NCBI RefSeq assembly: GCF_037126465.1 | Contig: NC_088204.1 | Coordinates: 65,285,807-65,349,806, forward strand | Length of the DNA: 64,000 nt | Direction of reading: 5' to 3' | DNA from: Ornithodoros turicata | Taxonomy: Eukaryota; Arthropoda; Arachnida; Ixodida; Argasidae | In this document: piece after piece, positions 1-11,700 of the stretch | How positions within the stretch are numbered: position 1 is the first letter of the stretch | Layout of the letters: each line of letters begins with the position of its first letter | The notes under the pieces: model-generated | Seen by the model: the letters and a program-made list of their open reading frames with translations, nothing else | Told to the model about the DNA's origin: nothing | The model's database searches: none | Position numbers and translations under genes: made by a program

Positions 1-440
1 TTTCAATATAGTCCACTTCTCATAACATAAAAAAAGCCGTTAGTTGTTTAATACTCTGTATGCTCGAGTGCTCCACTTTGACTAAATGTTTGTACCTCCA
101 TACAATTTTTTGCTTACTTCCTACATACTGTTACATTGTTCCTCCACATCCGAAGCAGAGTTTATGTTCTTGTACGCAGCCTTGCAAACCACAACCGCAA
201 ATAAATGTGAAATGAGGGACAACTTCTGAAGTCCTCTTTGTTTTCATGCCGTGATGCTGTCCCAACCACACAGCCAGGATGAAGATGACTGGGTGCCCAG
301 CAAGCATAGTTTATGGTCACCACCGAATGTTCACAGTGCCTTAATATGTACAACACAGTTTGCCCAGCACGACAACTCGCATGCACCACTGTTTGTTTTG
401 AACAGATAATCTGGAAGCACCGCTATCAGTCACGAAAAGA

Positions 441-1604
441 TTATTCCGTTTTTGATTCGAGAGCACTGCCTTCTTTGTTTGGCGAAACCACATTTTCATA
501 CAGGTCCATCGCTAAAGCAGACAGTGATATTTCGATCACTTTCCGTCCACTTCGCTCGACAGTCTTCTCGCAGAACAACAAGCTTTCCAGGCACCTTAGC
601 TTCTTCTGGTACTGCTCAAACCTGCCTTTAGATCTCTTCAACCTTGCCTTGGCCTTCCTTAACTCAAACTTGCGATGGCGTATCTCACGCATTGTAAGTC
701 CTCGCATTTCTTCGTTCTCAATTTCAACTTCCAAGAAGTGTTTCTCGCCTACTTTGTGCTCCTTGGATGTCGCTGCCTCCGCCATGCCCTGCGGTGCAGG
801 TTTCAGGGACGCCTTCGGAAGTGGTGTCTTGGCGACCGTTACAACACGCTTTTTGGACCCCAGCTGATAACTATGGTCAATGCAAGCAGACGGCTCGTCC
901 GTCATTGGGTCGACTGGAGCGGAATCATTTGTTTCGGAAGCTTCGACCTCAGGTGGGTCGCAGTTCGGATCGTCGTACTCTTGGTGCCCGCTGCTGTCCA
1001 AAGCTTCGTTCTGCGGGTTGTCCTGCAACAACGTATCGCTCGCAGCAGCTTCGGACAGTAATACTAATTCTTCTAGCACTGCATCGAGGTCTGGACGAGT
1101 ATTCGAAGGTGAATCAACGGTGTCACCATCTCCTGTTACTTCTGACTGCTTCAACGAACAACCTTTCATTTCTTCCGTCACAATTTTGAAATATGAATGA
1201 TCATTTCTTGTTCCCAAATCAGTATTTTCAATGTTTTCGTTAGGAGCATCTTCATCGGGATCTGTGTAGGAGCCGCATACAGACTCGATGCGCAGTGGAC
1301 ATACATCGGATGGCGTCTGCATGATTGGAATCTGCGAGCACGTTGGTTGTACCGTGGCATAGTGAGAGATGATTGATGATGAATCTGTCCTGTCAGATAG
1401 GCAAATCTGATTTGTGTTGGTGTGTGATATGACAGGATTAACACCCGTTATGTTCACTCCCATGGACACAGGCACTACAGTTCCCTGAAGGAAAAATCCT
1501 CGTGGAATTTTAGACTGTATATAAGGACCCACAACCACAAGAGGCGAAGACGTTTGTTGCTGACCAATAACAGGCAGTGTGGTTGTTACTCTATTGACAC
1601 TCAT
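441..1604 (-). CDS. Unrecognised 387-aa protein with C-terminal coiled coil
   Basis: This is a long open frame of 387 residues; an in-frame TAA lies 12 bases upstream of the ATG, so the start is credible if the exon is complete. I do not recognise the family. The N-terminal third is rich in Val, Thr, Ile and Ser without charge clusters. The middle (about residues 110-250) is acidic and Ser/Thr/Asp/Pro-rich, as in disordered regulatory regions. Residues about 300-350 are strongly basic and helical (ending in a RKAKARLKRSKGRFEQYQKK-type heptad-like stretch), suggesting a coiled coil or nucleic-acid contact. This layout resembles the distal part of a nuclear regulatory protein, but no DNA-binding domain is visible. 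A splice acceptor just upstream (cag before the 5' UTR, near 1625) is possible, so this could be the coding exon of a gene with 5' UTR exons. No canonical poly(A) signal is visible to the left. Confidence 0.6.
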   Translation of the reverse strand: MSVNRVTTTLPVIGQQQTSSPLVVVGPYIQSKIPRGFFLQGTVVPVSMGVNITGVNPVISHTNTNQICLSDRTDSSSIISHYATVQPTCSQIPIMQTPSDVCPLRIESVCGSYTDPDEDAPNENIENTDLGTRNDHSYFKIVTEEMKGCSLKQSEVTGDGDTVDSPSNTRPDLDAVLEELVLLSEAAASDTLLQDNPQNEALDSSGHQEYDDPNCDPPEVEASETNDSAPVDPMTDEPSACIDHSYQLGSKKRVVTVAKTPLPKASLKPAPQGMAEAATSKEHKVGEKHFLEVEIENEEMRGLTMREIRHRKFELRKAKARLKRSKGRFEQYQKKLRCLESLLFCEKTVERSGRKVIEISLSALAMDLYENVVSPNKEGSALESKTE

Positions 1605-2227
1605 CTTTGGACTTTAGTCACAAACCTGTCTGTTTGTACTCAGGTATGAATACGTCCACTCAGCTGAGTACTGCCACTAGCTTGCTGTACTGAAGGCCGT
1701 AGGCCAGTTTCTGGGGCGTCCCCTACAAGCCTGTAAATACCATTTGCATATTTGTATTGTGCTTAAGGTGCAACTGACAAGTTTAGTACTGCAAACTTTG
1801 CGAGCAACGTGTGATTGATCTAACGGCCGTATTTTAGTAACGATCCCGCCGCATACATAGTCACAGTATTGCTGTTGATATAGCGTTCATATCGTCCTTG
1901 AATGCCGTGAACATGGCTGTGAATGATTTCGTTCAGTCTGAACGGGTCAGTCGTGTGAACTGAACAAATTTGTTCATCTATCAAAACAATAATCATTCAC
2001 CGTTTACGCGTTCACCGCTGCCTAGATGGATGGATGGATCTTGTTGGATTGGATATCAGATTTCAGGGTTGCCAACTCGCCTACGCAAAACGTGTCCATC
2101 CGGATACCGAAACGAGAACTAGCCATTCGTTAGTAGCCACCGAAGGAGCCATCATGCCACGAACGAAACCATTTTATTTCAGAACTATTTTATAACACAG
2201 GAACAACTAAACAACAACAACTTTGAG
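1605..2227. other. Non-coding flank upstream of the 387-aa gene
   Basis: No coding signal is visible. On the minus strand this is where a promoter and 5' UTR of the neighbouring gene would lie, but I see no TATA box. A short palindromic region around 1925-1995 repeats gaac/gttc words. Confidence 0.4.
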
Positions 2228-2650
2228 ATGGAGAGTGGGGAGGTTCATCGCCAGAGGCGGTACTCTACCCCATTGCTGGTGGGGATGTGGGGAATAAAAT
2301 AAGGAGTCCCTTCACAATAACGATCGAAGTCCGATGGTGTCCAGAAACGTCAAAAGAGCTTTGAGCGCAGATCGTTGCTGGGCTGGATTGGGGCAGGGAC
2401 CAAGCAATTTCGATAGGGAGAAGGGGCGAGAGTCCAGCTGAAGGGACTCGGAGGGTGCGGTTCGGGAAGGTTGGTAGTGGGGGCAATGAAGAAGAATGTG
2501 CTCCATATCCTCAAGAGTACGACAGTGGCAGCAGGAACAACTAAAAGTGAAAGGTAGATGGCAGAATTCGTACAGAATCATAAAGAACTGACTTGTGGCA
2601 CTGACAAACAAGGAACAGCTCTCAGTTATTTTTTCTGAACACGTCATCAC
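2228..2650 (-). mobile_element. Non-LTR retrotransposon 3' end (C-terminal ORF2 fragment)
   Basis: The minus-strand frame ending at 2312 carries the terminal module of an R1/I-like LINE ORF2. A cysteine pair plus LEDMEHILLHCPHY forms a zinc-knuckle-like CCHC, followed by a helical LLGP...FL...GL...L tail and a stop. The same tail occurs in the LINE copies ending at 22731 and 27727. The 3' UTR (2228-2311) is repeated at 13058-13166, which supports a shared retrotransposon end. The reverse-transcriptase part is missing, so this is a 5'-truncated dead copy. Confidence 0.75.
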
Positions 2651-2833
2651 AGAACCAGGGGCAGGCAGCCCCCCTCTGGCCCGGCTTGCGACAGGGCGGC
2701 GATGTGTCTCTGCATATCAACCAAAGCATTAATTCTTCGTAACCAGTCGAGAAGTGGAGCCGTACACTGTTCGTCGTTCCATTGCACCATTGCCCATGCT
2801 CCATTGCATTTCACAAAACCGTGTCTCACACTT

Positions 2834-2986
2834 CCCAGGCAGCACAACGTACTGAAAGTCGAGTGCAATAGGGGTGGACGGGTAGGTGGAAGGCCTTGAG
2901 CAGACCCGTGAAACTAAAGAACATTGATAAGACACATGCCGTCCACCCCCATTGCACTCGACTTTCAGTACATTGTGCTGCTTGGG
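2834..2986. mobile_element. Palindromic MITE, about 150 bp
   Basis: The left arm (cccaggcagcacaa, then a run matching GTCGAGTGCAATAGG) is repeated in inverted orientation at the right end, leaving a loop of about 50 bases. A related copy lies at 26158-26263. There is no coding capacity, so it would be mobilised by another element's transposase. Confidence 0.7.
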
Positions 2987-3829
2987 TTGACATGAAACGT
3001 TGATATGAGGCGTACAATAAGAGCGTCAGAGTGTCTACACTGAAGGGCTGTTTTTGCACTTTCTCTTTCGTTTTGATATCAGTCCCGGAACCCGGAATTC
3101 GTCCGGAGAAATCCCGAAATCCCAGTCCACCACACCCGCAGGCAATAATCTCCAACCAATCAATATTTTTTCTCTCGAAAAAGATACGTTTGCCAGGATT
3201 TCTGGTTATCTTTTTGTCTTTCTTTCCTTCTTTCTTTCTTTTTTTTCTTTTTTTTTTTGCAGCTTCTTATTTCATTTAACGCTTTTCTTATCCTCTTCTC
3301 ACTATCATAAAAATAAAGTTGTGGATGTGGTTCTAACATGTCCCGAGAGCATAATCCTTTGTCTTCACCTTGAGAGTCCTTAATGTCACCCATTTCGTGT
3401 GGCCATGACTTCATTTAGTGATGCCCTTTTGTCTCCTAGACTATGAATCATTCGTGACGCGGGGATTAGCGAAGTACGTCGGTAATGATCGGATCACCAA
3501 CCTCCTCTGTAACCATCAGCGATTCTACACTTAGGTATGAAATTTGACTACAGTATAAAAGTCTGAGCTTGTAAAATAGAAACCATCTCGACTTAAATTT
3601 AGATACCTCACCCAACATATTGGCTCACACGGGAGCAGGACTATCACATACGAGACGACCTATGTATTATTTATTTATTTACTTATTTATTTATAATACT
3701 TCTGGCATGGGGTATGCCGTAGAAGGAGGGGTAATAGTTCACAACCAAAAACAAATCGCAAATCACTCAGAAAATCATATCACGCCAAGAATACATAACA
3801 TGTCGACAGCGCAAAAAAAAAAAAAAAAG
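2987..3829. other. Non-coding stretch with simple repeats
   Basis: No gene is visible. It holds pyrimidine-rich runs (about 3215-3260), an (attt)n tract near 3667-3690 and poly(A) at 3812-3828. The right part may be the 3' tail of the minus-strand LINE fragment next to it. Confidence 0.5.
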
Positions 3830-4250
3830 AAAAAGAAGAAGAAGTAGTAGTAGAAGTGAGAATAATAGGAGAAATGTAGGAGAGAAATGAAGACAGTGTG
3901 TCACGGCATGACAGCTTCAGTGGATAATCAATTCCAATCTGCGATCACAGTGGGGAAGAAAGAATCTCTTAAACAATTAGTGCGAAAAGTGTATTGTTAT
4001 GTTTGTTTGGAGTGTTTATTACGAGATGAACATTTATACGACATCCTGGCGTAGTCACTGGGGTGGATACATGTAAGAGTATGCATGATTTCAGACAGTA
4101 TTTCCACAGTATTTCCAGACGTTGAGCACTATCTCTATGTGCTAGTGTTGTAATTTGAGCCATTTTTAACGTACACGTCGGGGAATCCAACCGGGACTAC
4201 TTGCTATACACAAAACGAATGGCTTTTCTTTGCACCGGCTCTATTTGCTT
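3830..4250 (-). mobile_element. Non-LTR retrotransposon C-terminal fragment
   Basis: Minus-strand translation shows the C-terminal part of a LINE reverse-transcriptase ORF, starting with EPVQRKAIRFVYSK (the common 'VQ.RA.RFV...YSR' block), one in-frame stop, then ITTLAHRDSAQRLEILWK. After a frameshift near 3980 it continues as RDSFFPTVIADWN, the usual 'SFFPRTI.DWN' ending of CR1/Jockey-type ORF2. It abuts a truncated mariner at about 4250, so one of the two was broken by insertion or deletion. Confidence 0.7.
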
Positions 4251-4820
4251 GAACTTCTCCGAGGGTGGAGAACCAGGATGCTTGCACTGTTTGCTTTGAA
4301 TCTTTGATTCAGGTTCGAAATGATGAACCCAGGTTTCATCTTGAGTTACTAATATGCGGTGGAAATGCTCAGGGTCAGCCTGGAAGCGAATCAAAATTGT
4401 CCTGGAAATGTCAACCCTTTGCAGCTTCTGCTCTGGCGTCAGCATTCTTAGGACCCATCTTGCAGACAGCTTGCTTGTACCCAAGATCTCAGATGAAACA
4501 GTGTGAACTAAACCAGAACTAATGCCTACGGACTTAGCTATCTGCTGCACAGTAAGACGTCTGTCATCCAAAACCATACAGTGAATGGCATCAACTTGAT
4601 CATTAGTGGTTGAGTGTTTTGGACGACCTGACCTAGGGTTATCTTCTGTGCTTACCCTGCCTCTCTTGAATTCAGCAGCTCACTTCTTCACCCGTGCATG
4701 GCGGGAGACCTCAGCAAGTATCTGTACCATGTCCTCATGAACTTCCTTGGGTGTCATACCTTTGTTTTGCAAATACTTTATGACTGCTCGGACCTCTGTT
4801 GTCCATTTTCAGACCTATCA
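4251..4820 (-). mobile_element. Truncated mariner transposase
   Basis: Minus-strand translation gives the N-terminal half of a mariner transposase: TEVRAVIKYL near 4790, the helix-turn-helix region, the linker motif RSGRPKHST, then LSARWVLRMLTPEQK and the catalytic block DETWVHHFEPESK with the first catalytic Asp. A stop replaces the expected Trp after VKK (near 4680). The protein ends at SPPSEKF, before the second and third catalytic Asp, where LINE sequence begins. It is inactive. No terminal inverted repeats were found. Confidence 0.85.
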
Positions 4821-5400
4821 CACTACCATTCACCTTTGTATGGGCCTCGCCTACACACATCTAAAAACAGAAATCTGTATTACTTTTTCTAGTTTAATAA
4901 CAAGCTTTTGAACGGCCCTCGTACCTTCATGGAGATTTTCCCATCTGCAGAATCTTCTTCCTTGGTAAGCACAGTTTATGCTGCACTAAAATGTTGTTTC
5001 TTTCTGTCGGAAACCTATTCACAATACGGACTCATATATCGCAAAGGAAGTGGAGGTGGCGGCTTGGAAGGGTCCATGCTAGCATCTGGCATAGACTTGG
5101 CTGGACACCGTCAAAAGTGAATATGGTGAATTCCTTCTGCCCACTATACTCTCCAAAACTGTCTCGCTATTACGTTGTGAACCATATATGCTCTGGTCTC
5201 CCTTCAAATCCAAATCTTCTGTGGCTCATCTCATAGAGTCAACAATAAAAAAAAATCCAAAGGTTGTAGACTAGTGCGTTTGTTGCGTTAAAGGGAGCCA
5301 GCCAATATGGCTGGTCTTCCACGATGATGCCAATACATATATCAAATCCAAAGGGGACTGTCCCCATAGGTAGCTCTCCTGCTTGATGACAATACACACT
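4821..5400. other. Non-coding stretch
   Basis: No supported gene. The last 120 bases (from about 5280) resemble the repeat units that follow, but are too divergent to delimit. Confidence 0.35.
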
Positions 5401-5772
5401 CCCTTCAAATCCGCTATTGATCTTACGCGGTGGAGGGAGGCGAAAGGGAGCCTGTCCTTCATATATGGAGAAGGGCCCCTTGATAACGCGGTCCACCCCT
5501 GGGTGGGCAGTGTCGTTGAACGAGCGGCCGATAACAAGGTCGCCGGGGCAGTACTGCTTGCGGTGCTGTTCCGGGAAGGTCTTTTCTTAGATCTCCCTTC
5601 AAATCCGCGTAAGCGGTGGAGGGAGGCAAATGGGAGCCGGTCCCTCATATACCGAAGAGGAGCCCCTTGATAACGCGGTCCGCCCGTGGGTGAGCCGTGT
5701 CTTTGACTGGTACGGCCGATAAAAAGGTCGACGGGGCAGTACCGCTTGCGGTGCTGATCCTGGAAAGAATTT
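5401..5772. repeat. Two tandem copies of a ~194-bp repeat
   Basis: Unit A (5401-5594) and unit B (5595-5772) both begin cccttcaaatccgc and share a GATAACGCGGTCC block and a CAGTAC-GCTTGCGGTGCTG block. The units are GC-rich against an AT-richer background. Function and family are unknown; this may be the subterminal part of a transposon or an LTR. Confidence 0.75.
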
Positions 5773-6544
5773 TATTCTTTCCCCTTTTTGTTTCTCGGTA
5801 CCGTTAAAGTCTTTTAACACTACTATGCGCATTCGAGTTCGTATTGATGTAAATAGGTTTTCTTGTATCGCTCCTCGGAGCAAGTTGAGCAGCATTGTTG
5901 TGTCTTGTGCCTGCATATGTCGTCATTGTAAATGTAATCCTGCTTGCGAAATAAATTTTCTTTCCCCTCTGGACAATGACAATACATTCCGCTCTGGACT
6001 GTGCACTGTAAAAAAAAAAAAAAAAAAAAAAAATCCTTATTTTCCGCTCTTGACCACTGGATCTTTGTTCATATAAGGCTGTGTCATGTGTCACGTGCAC
6101 GCATGACGGTGCACGTGTGCGACGCGAGCCCGCGACTGCTTGGCTAGGGCTAGGCTAGGTCAAGCTGGCATCGGCTTCGACCGAATAGTCGGCTACTAAG
6201 TCGCTGTGTAATCGTTGGTGCATATCGTTCACTTCGGGTTTTGTTTTCTCGTGACACGCGCGATCTCCGTGGACGTGAAACTCCGCTTTGGCGCAAGTTT
6301 GGTGCAAATTCAGCGAAAACACACTCTACGGCGTAGGATAGCGCTCTACACCGTGATTGGCCAACACCTCCTAGACAGCAGAAGGCGTGCGCCCCACGTG
6401 GCATAGCACCACACAGGAAGGCCTGCTGTGGATGCTGTTATGACGTCAATGAAAGAACGAACGAGAGAAAAGCTCGAAGCAGCCCGCAAAGCTCACGCGG
6501 GGCCTCCGTGAGCTGAGCAGTGCGAAGGCTTTCTACTATCTAAA
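5773..6544. other. Non-coding stretch with poly(A) tract
   Basis: It contains poly(A) at 6010-6032 and a GC-richer segment (6080-6520) with CACGTG-type E-boxes and one TGACGTCA CRE-like palindrome at 6440-6447. That could be a promoter or CpG-rich fragment, but no transcript is evident. Confidence 0.35.
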
Positions 6545-6702
6545 GCCCGGTTCACACTATTGCGTTTCAGTGCGTGCGTGTGGCTGCGTGCCAGCGACGT
6601 TGAGCTGACAGCGAGTCATTGCAACGGAACATCCTTCAGGATAGAACGAAGGTACACGTAAGACGCTGTACGCAGCCGTTGACGCTGTAATGTGAATCAG
6701 CC
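6545..6702. mobile_element. Short inverted-repeat element (MITE)
   Basis: The ends read GCCCGGTTCACACTA and, on the other strand, GGCTGATTCACATTA, imperfect terminal inverted repeats about 158 bases apart. The left end resembles that of the longer element at 17944-18449 ('GGTTCACAC' type). Target-site duplication is unclear. Confidence 0.5.
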
Positions 6703-8552
6703 TTAAGAGGTGTTGGATTGGCGCAGTCTGGCGCAGCGCTTCCATCACTGACAGGAGAGAATCAGACAGGAAACCCTTGACCAAGGTGTCCGGCTGACTT
6801 CATGGAGAACTGTGCTAACACTGAATTTCACATTCGACTGCGTTTCACAAGCGCTATTTGAATAACAAGACTAACTGTTAATTCATTCATTTTCCCCCTT
6901 GTCCACTGCTGCTGCTAGACTGCTCTTATTCCATTTGGCGGCGCGGAGATACACTGTGTCGGAAACACAGCACTGCTATTCTCCAATTTCTGAGACTGAC
7001 AACCAAACAACTGTGCCCTCAAAAAACGTTGGATCGTTCCCAATTTTAATACTGACTACAAAAACCTCTCAACACCCAGTGGACGTAACTGAAGTACCAT
7101 TTCAAAATGTAGGACCCCAATTGTGTGACGGCATGGTCCTCGTTTTATTTCATTCCTGATCTTTGTGGCTGGCATAGAATACACATTATTCATAAAGCCC
7201 CTCATTTGTGGTGCTACGAATGGTGTCTTTGCAATGTGTTATCACATCACATCACACTGGTAACGAGGTAATGAACTTTTGGATTTTTATTTTCATATTA
7301 AATACTGTTTCCTCAACTGTAATGCAGTATTTTTGAAATGAAATAACGTTTACTTATCTCTGTACAGTTCTCATTTGTCCAGATAAAGCGCCCTTGTATC
7401 AAACAACAAAAAATATATTATATGCTTGCTTTTGAAAATAGGGGATTCTTTGTATGCTACATATATTATCACTCATTTTGAAATAAGAAAAATGCCTACA
7501 TTTGATCACGTCTCTTCAGAGCATGCATTTCATATACCACACGGGACTGTATTAGAGACCTATGGGAAAATGGAATGCCAAAGTAATGTCATTACTTGAA
7601 TAAAACAGTGGCACTAGCAGTGAGATACCATACCGAGTAGGAAAGGGTAACGAGTAACGTAATGTATTATTTTTGAACACGCTGTAATGAGCAATGGTAA
7701 TGCACCATAAAGTAAAAGTGATTTCCCCAACTCTGCATTTCAGTAAAATGAGGAATACCGTATTTACTCTCACAGTGATTTCCCAAACTCTGCATTTCAG
7801 TAAAAATGAGGAATACCGTATTTACTTGCATAGTTAATAATAACAGTTTTTTTTTTATCAACAAATGCAGCATCATGGAGTGGGTAGAGCAATTATGTGA
7901 GTAAATATGGTAACAGAACAGAATTTTGTAGTACACAGGGTCAAATATTATGAACTACTGCCAAATATTTTTTCCACATGTTGTATTACATGTTAGGCTG
8001 GGAACTCTCACACATTTTCCATTCATTGCTTTTTCTTGCCCTCCTTGTATTGTCCAAATCAACACAATGACAAATGTCTGAGTTTTGTGCTACCATTCAA
8101 ATTACTCAACTGCACCTTCTTAAGGTGCCAGGTATTGCTAGGTAGCTCATACAGTATACATAGTATACATACAGTATAAATATTAATATAAACGTAAATA
8201 AAGAAGAGTCTTATCTCGCAAAGTGCATCCTTTTGTGTCATTCCAGCAGTGACTCTCTTTTCAATAAAACTTGTCACTGATGAGCAATTTTTTTATCCCA
8301 CACCTAACTCTAAACATACGGTTTCAATCTAACAGTGCCCCTCCGCATAAAACAGGTATTTCTCTGGAAAAAGTAACACTAGCACTGCCGTGCAGCCAAC
8401 CACATAACAACTTTAGTGCCATTTTGTTTCAGGTATTTTGTGCATTTGTTGATTGCACTCAGAGTCTTGTGGGCACTTGGCAACATACACCATGCATAAA
8501 GTGCTGGTCCCGTTTGCGACGATGCACCCTCGTGGTGCTGGGCAGGGCCCCA
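6703..8552. other. AT-rich intergenic stretch
   Basis: No gene is visible. A roughly 60-base segment is tandemly repeated at about 7713-7757 and 7768-7825 (ATTTCCCCAACTCTGCATTTCAGT-like). The 3' UTR of the PUDP gene must lie at the right end, but no AATAAA is evident on the minus strand. Confidence 0.4.
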
Positions 8553-8735
8553 CTAGCAATCGTTGAACTGTGGCAGGCCGAAGAGTTCGGGCTTAAAATC
8601 CGTCAAACTGGCTAAGCACAATGTTGCACGCCTGCGTGAGTTCTCGTCCAAACGAGGATCCGGTACGAGCACGACTTGCATTCCAGCAGCTAGCGCAGCC
8701 TCCACGCCATTCGGTGAGTCTTCAAACACAAGGAC
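8553..8735 (-). CDS. PUDP: PUDP exon 4 (motif IV and C-terminus)
   Basis: The acceptor is cctacag|GTCCTTG. It encodes [15 protein letters not shown] through [12 protein letters not shown] and a TAG stop. Confidence 0.95.
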   Translation of the reverse strand, partial: VLVFEDSPNGVEAALAAGMQVVLVPDPRLDENSRRRATLCLASLTDFKPELFGLPQFNDC

Positions 8736-11700
8736 CTGTAGGAATATTGGGCACATTTACCTTCCGAGCATCCTGCTGAAAGTGATCTTCTCATTCATAG
8801 CACCCTTTCAGGCAGAAAAACTAAGGTGGTGGCAATATTTCAATTTTTTGAATACAAAAGCATCCTCTGTGTTGTGTCCAAATTGCGTACCGTAATTTTA
8901 TGCGTACAGTAAACTCCTTTATAGCGAACACCTTTTTAACGAAAATACCACTACAGCAAATTTTTTTGCAGCCCTGCTGGAGCCCTGTAGGTCCAATTTT
9001 TAACGAAAATACCTTCACTGCGAATTTTTTTTGCTGTCCCCTGAGTTTCGTTGTAAAGGAGTTTGACTGTATTAGCCGTGGCTTATGCACCATTTTTTTT
9101 TCTCACAGGCGCTCTACAGCTTATCTGATGACTATTTTTCCCTGGTATTTTCCCCATATGCCAGTTTTAACAAAAGGGTCAACAGTGTCTCTGGAACAGC
9201 CCTTCCCTGCCAATACACGAACAATACGTAACAGGGGCGCGTCCACGTTAGAGTAGATTGACCTTCCTGGTGCCTTCCCTCAAGCAGCTTTAACGAAAGT
9301 GGTGACAGTGATTCGTGTCTTCTGGAAGGCCGCTGACCCGTCGATCCATGAAAAACACGCAACAAGGGCACAATCTGATTAAGCCGGTTAATTTAGTTGT
9401 TAATATAGTTTAATATAGTTGTTTACTGTAGGAAGTGTCACGATCCCTCTATCTCCCTGATCCCGCAATTTCCGCTTCCGTCCGCCTCCACACGAATTTG
9501 TGAAATTAAGGTCCCGCAACATATTCTCGAAACGCGCTCCCACAGGAATTTGCAAATCATTAAGTCCGTGAAATTAACCACTGTTACAGTATTCAAACTT
9601 CGCGTCGAAGAGATTTCCCTTCTGAACTGAATGTATCTCTGTAACTCTGAAGCTACATTGGTAAGCCCAAAAATACCACAAATAGGGTAGAAAACAAAGT
9701 GCACAAAACAAACATTTAAAAACTTGGTTTCCTGAAATGGGCATACATAAAAAGCTTCTTGTGCGCTCGATTTTGAGGTATGCCTCGGTCATTTTGGATC
9801 TCACAGTGACAGATATATCCCAGAAAACGTGTCACTGAATTATGATTAAAAACTAACTATCCAGACGAATAAATCTGTTTCTTTCCGCATGTATTGCGTG
9901 TTTCTTTCTTGTCATAAAAACTGCTGAAAGTTTCTGGTTATCTGATGGTTTTACCAGAGTAACATTAAGGCGTGAGGCTATGTACTTACAAAAGATGGCA
10001 CAAACATTCATCTTCCATGTGTGGATACATGAGACTGTGTTGTTAGTACATATAGTTAAGTGAAGCAGAGCTCTTTTCCATACTCTGTTTTTTTAACTGT
10101 TATCACAGGTTATCACATGTGAGGGGGGTAACTATCTTGACAAATAAATCTGTTTCTTTCCACATTCATATGTGTGTGTGTTTCTTTCTAGTCATAAAGA
10201 ATGCCAAAACATTTCTGGTTTGGCTGATAGTTTTTACGTTTTTTTTTAAACCCTTGCTGCTAAATAGTGAGAAGACGTTTAGTAGTTTTCTGGCGTTTGG
10301 TAGCTTTCTGGTGGTGAAACTACTTCGGGTGCAGCTTTCATTTGTCAACTCTATTCATGGTTACAAAGGGTCTTTCCAGAGCCCCTTTAACGAACTGCTA
10401 GAACTGTTCACTCATTCCTGAACTGACAGCATACGATACAGAGACAGAGCAGAATAACATATCTGCAGATTGTTTCAAGATCACTGTGTCGGTTATACCC
10501 ATCCAGGGCAGGAATGCGAACAGGGCTGAAGTGAACAAGGAGGTGGTTCTTACCTGCGCCGGTGCAGGATTCTCCTCAAACTTTCTTGCGCTTACAAGAA
10601 ATACGTCGGGTGCAGGCTTGCCATGTTTGACGTCCGGATCCTCCGAAGCCAACGTGGTGTGATGAAACAATGCAAAAAAGTCTTTGTGTCGAGAGCTCTT
10701 GAGTTGGAAAGAGGAACGCTTGCTGCTCGTCGCTATTGCGAAGGGAACCTTGTGCCTGTGTAAGTGTCGTACTAGTCGGTCGGCACCTGCAGCAGAAGTA
10801 TGCAGCAACAATTTCAGGGAATGTAGGGCTGAGAGGGTGGCTTGATGCACTTGTCATGTACCTAAAAGTGCACATTATGTAGAGCCCTGTGGCTCGGGAT
10901 GATACACAGTAAGGCCGACACACACACTTTGCACAATGCTCACTTCGACTAAAACCTGAATCATCGGGAATCCAAACTCATTGAAGAAAAAACGCTGGCT
11001 CTTGTACGAGCTCCGGTGAACACTAACTGCACTGCCTCTTATACCACCTCTTGTGTTCGCCTATTTTCTTATTGTTTTCTCCATCTGGATATGACCTTTC
11101 ACATAAAAGTAGTCCAATTTTGCCCCGTTTTATCAACTCAGCTATAAAAAAAATTCGGGATGAACATAAAACACGAAAACAGGACTGTCTAAGCTTACTG
11201 CTGCAATCAGAACAGACGACAAGCAGAACTCAAGAGGGCCATGAGCCCGAAACAGGGGTTTGTGCAGGTTTGTTTCAGCTACTGTTACAGGTACAGCTAC
11301 AGGGATTTGTTTCAGCTCAGGAGAGTGTTGGAGCTCCAATATTGGAGGGGGGGGGGGGGGATACCAATATCTTCTAGTTTTTTTAACCTTCCAGTGTTTT
11401 TTTGCAGGCATATGAGGGGAGTGTGGTTGTTGTTGTTAAGATCTCTGAGGTGGGGGGGGGGGGGGGGGGGGGTGCTGGGACAGTTCCTTGCATGAAATGG
11501 TATTTCCACTCCCTTATCATGCAATGTTAATAACCAGCTTTGAATAGCTTTGTACCATTTGTGACTACTGTGAAGTGACAGAGCCATTCCATGGTCCAGC
11601 AAAGCGGGTGTTATCCCCGACGGAAATCTGGCTTGGGGTGGCTCACATAAGTGGCGTTTCTTTTACCCTGCTACCGGATGCCAGCGTTATCATCGCGTTC

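Noticed and set aside
1..440. Additional exon at the left edge
   Set aside because: No acceptor/donor pair with a coding frame could be supported on either strand.
313..867. 184-residue plus-strand frame
   Set aside because: Antisense shadow of the 387-residue minus-strand gene; no motifs of its own.
11142..11602. Frames across the poly(G) tracts
   Set aside because: Gly/Pro runs are produced by the G-homopolymers inside PUDP intron 2.
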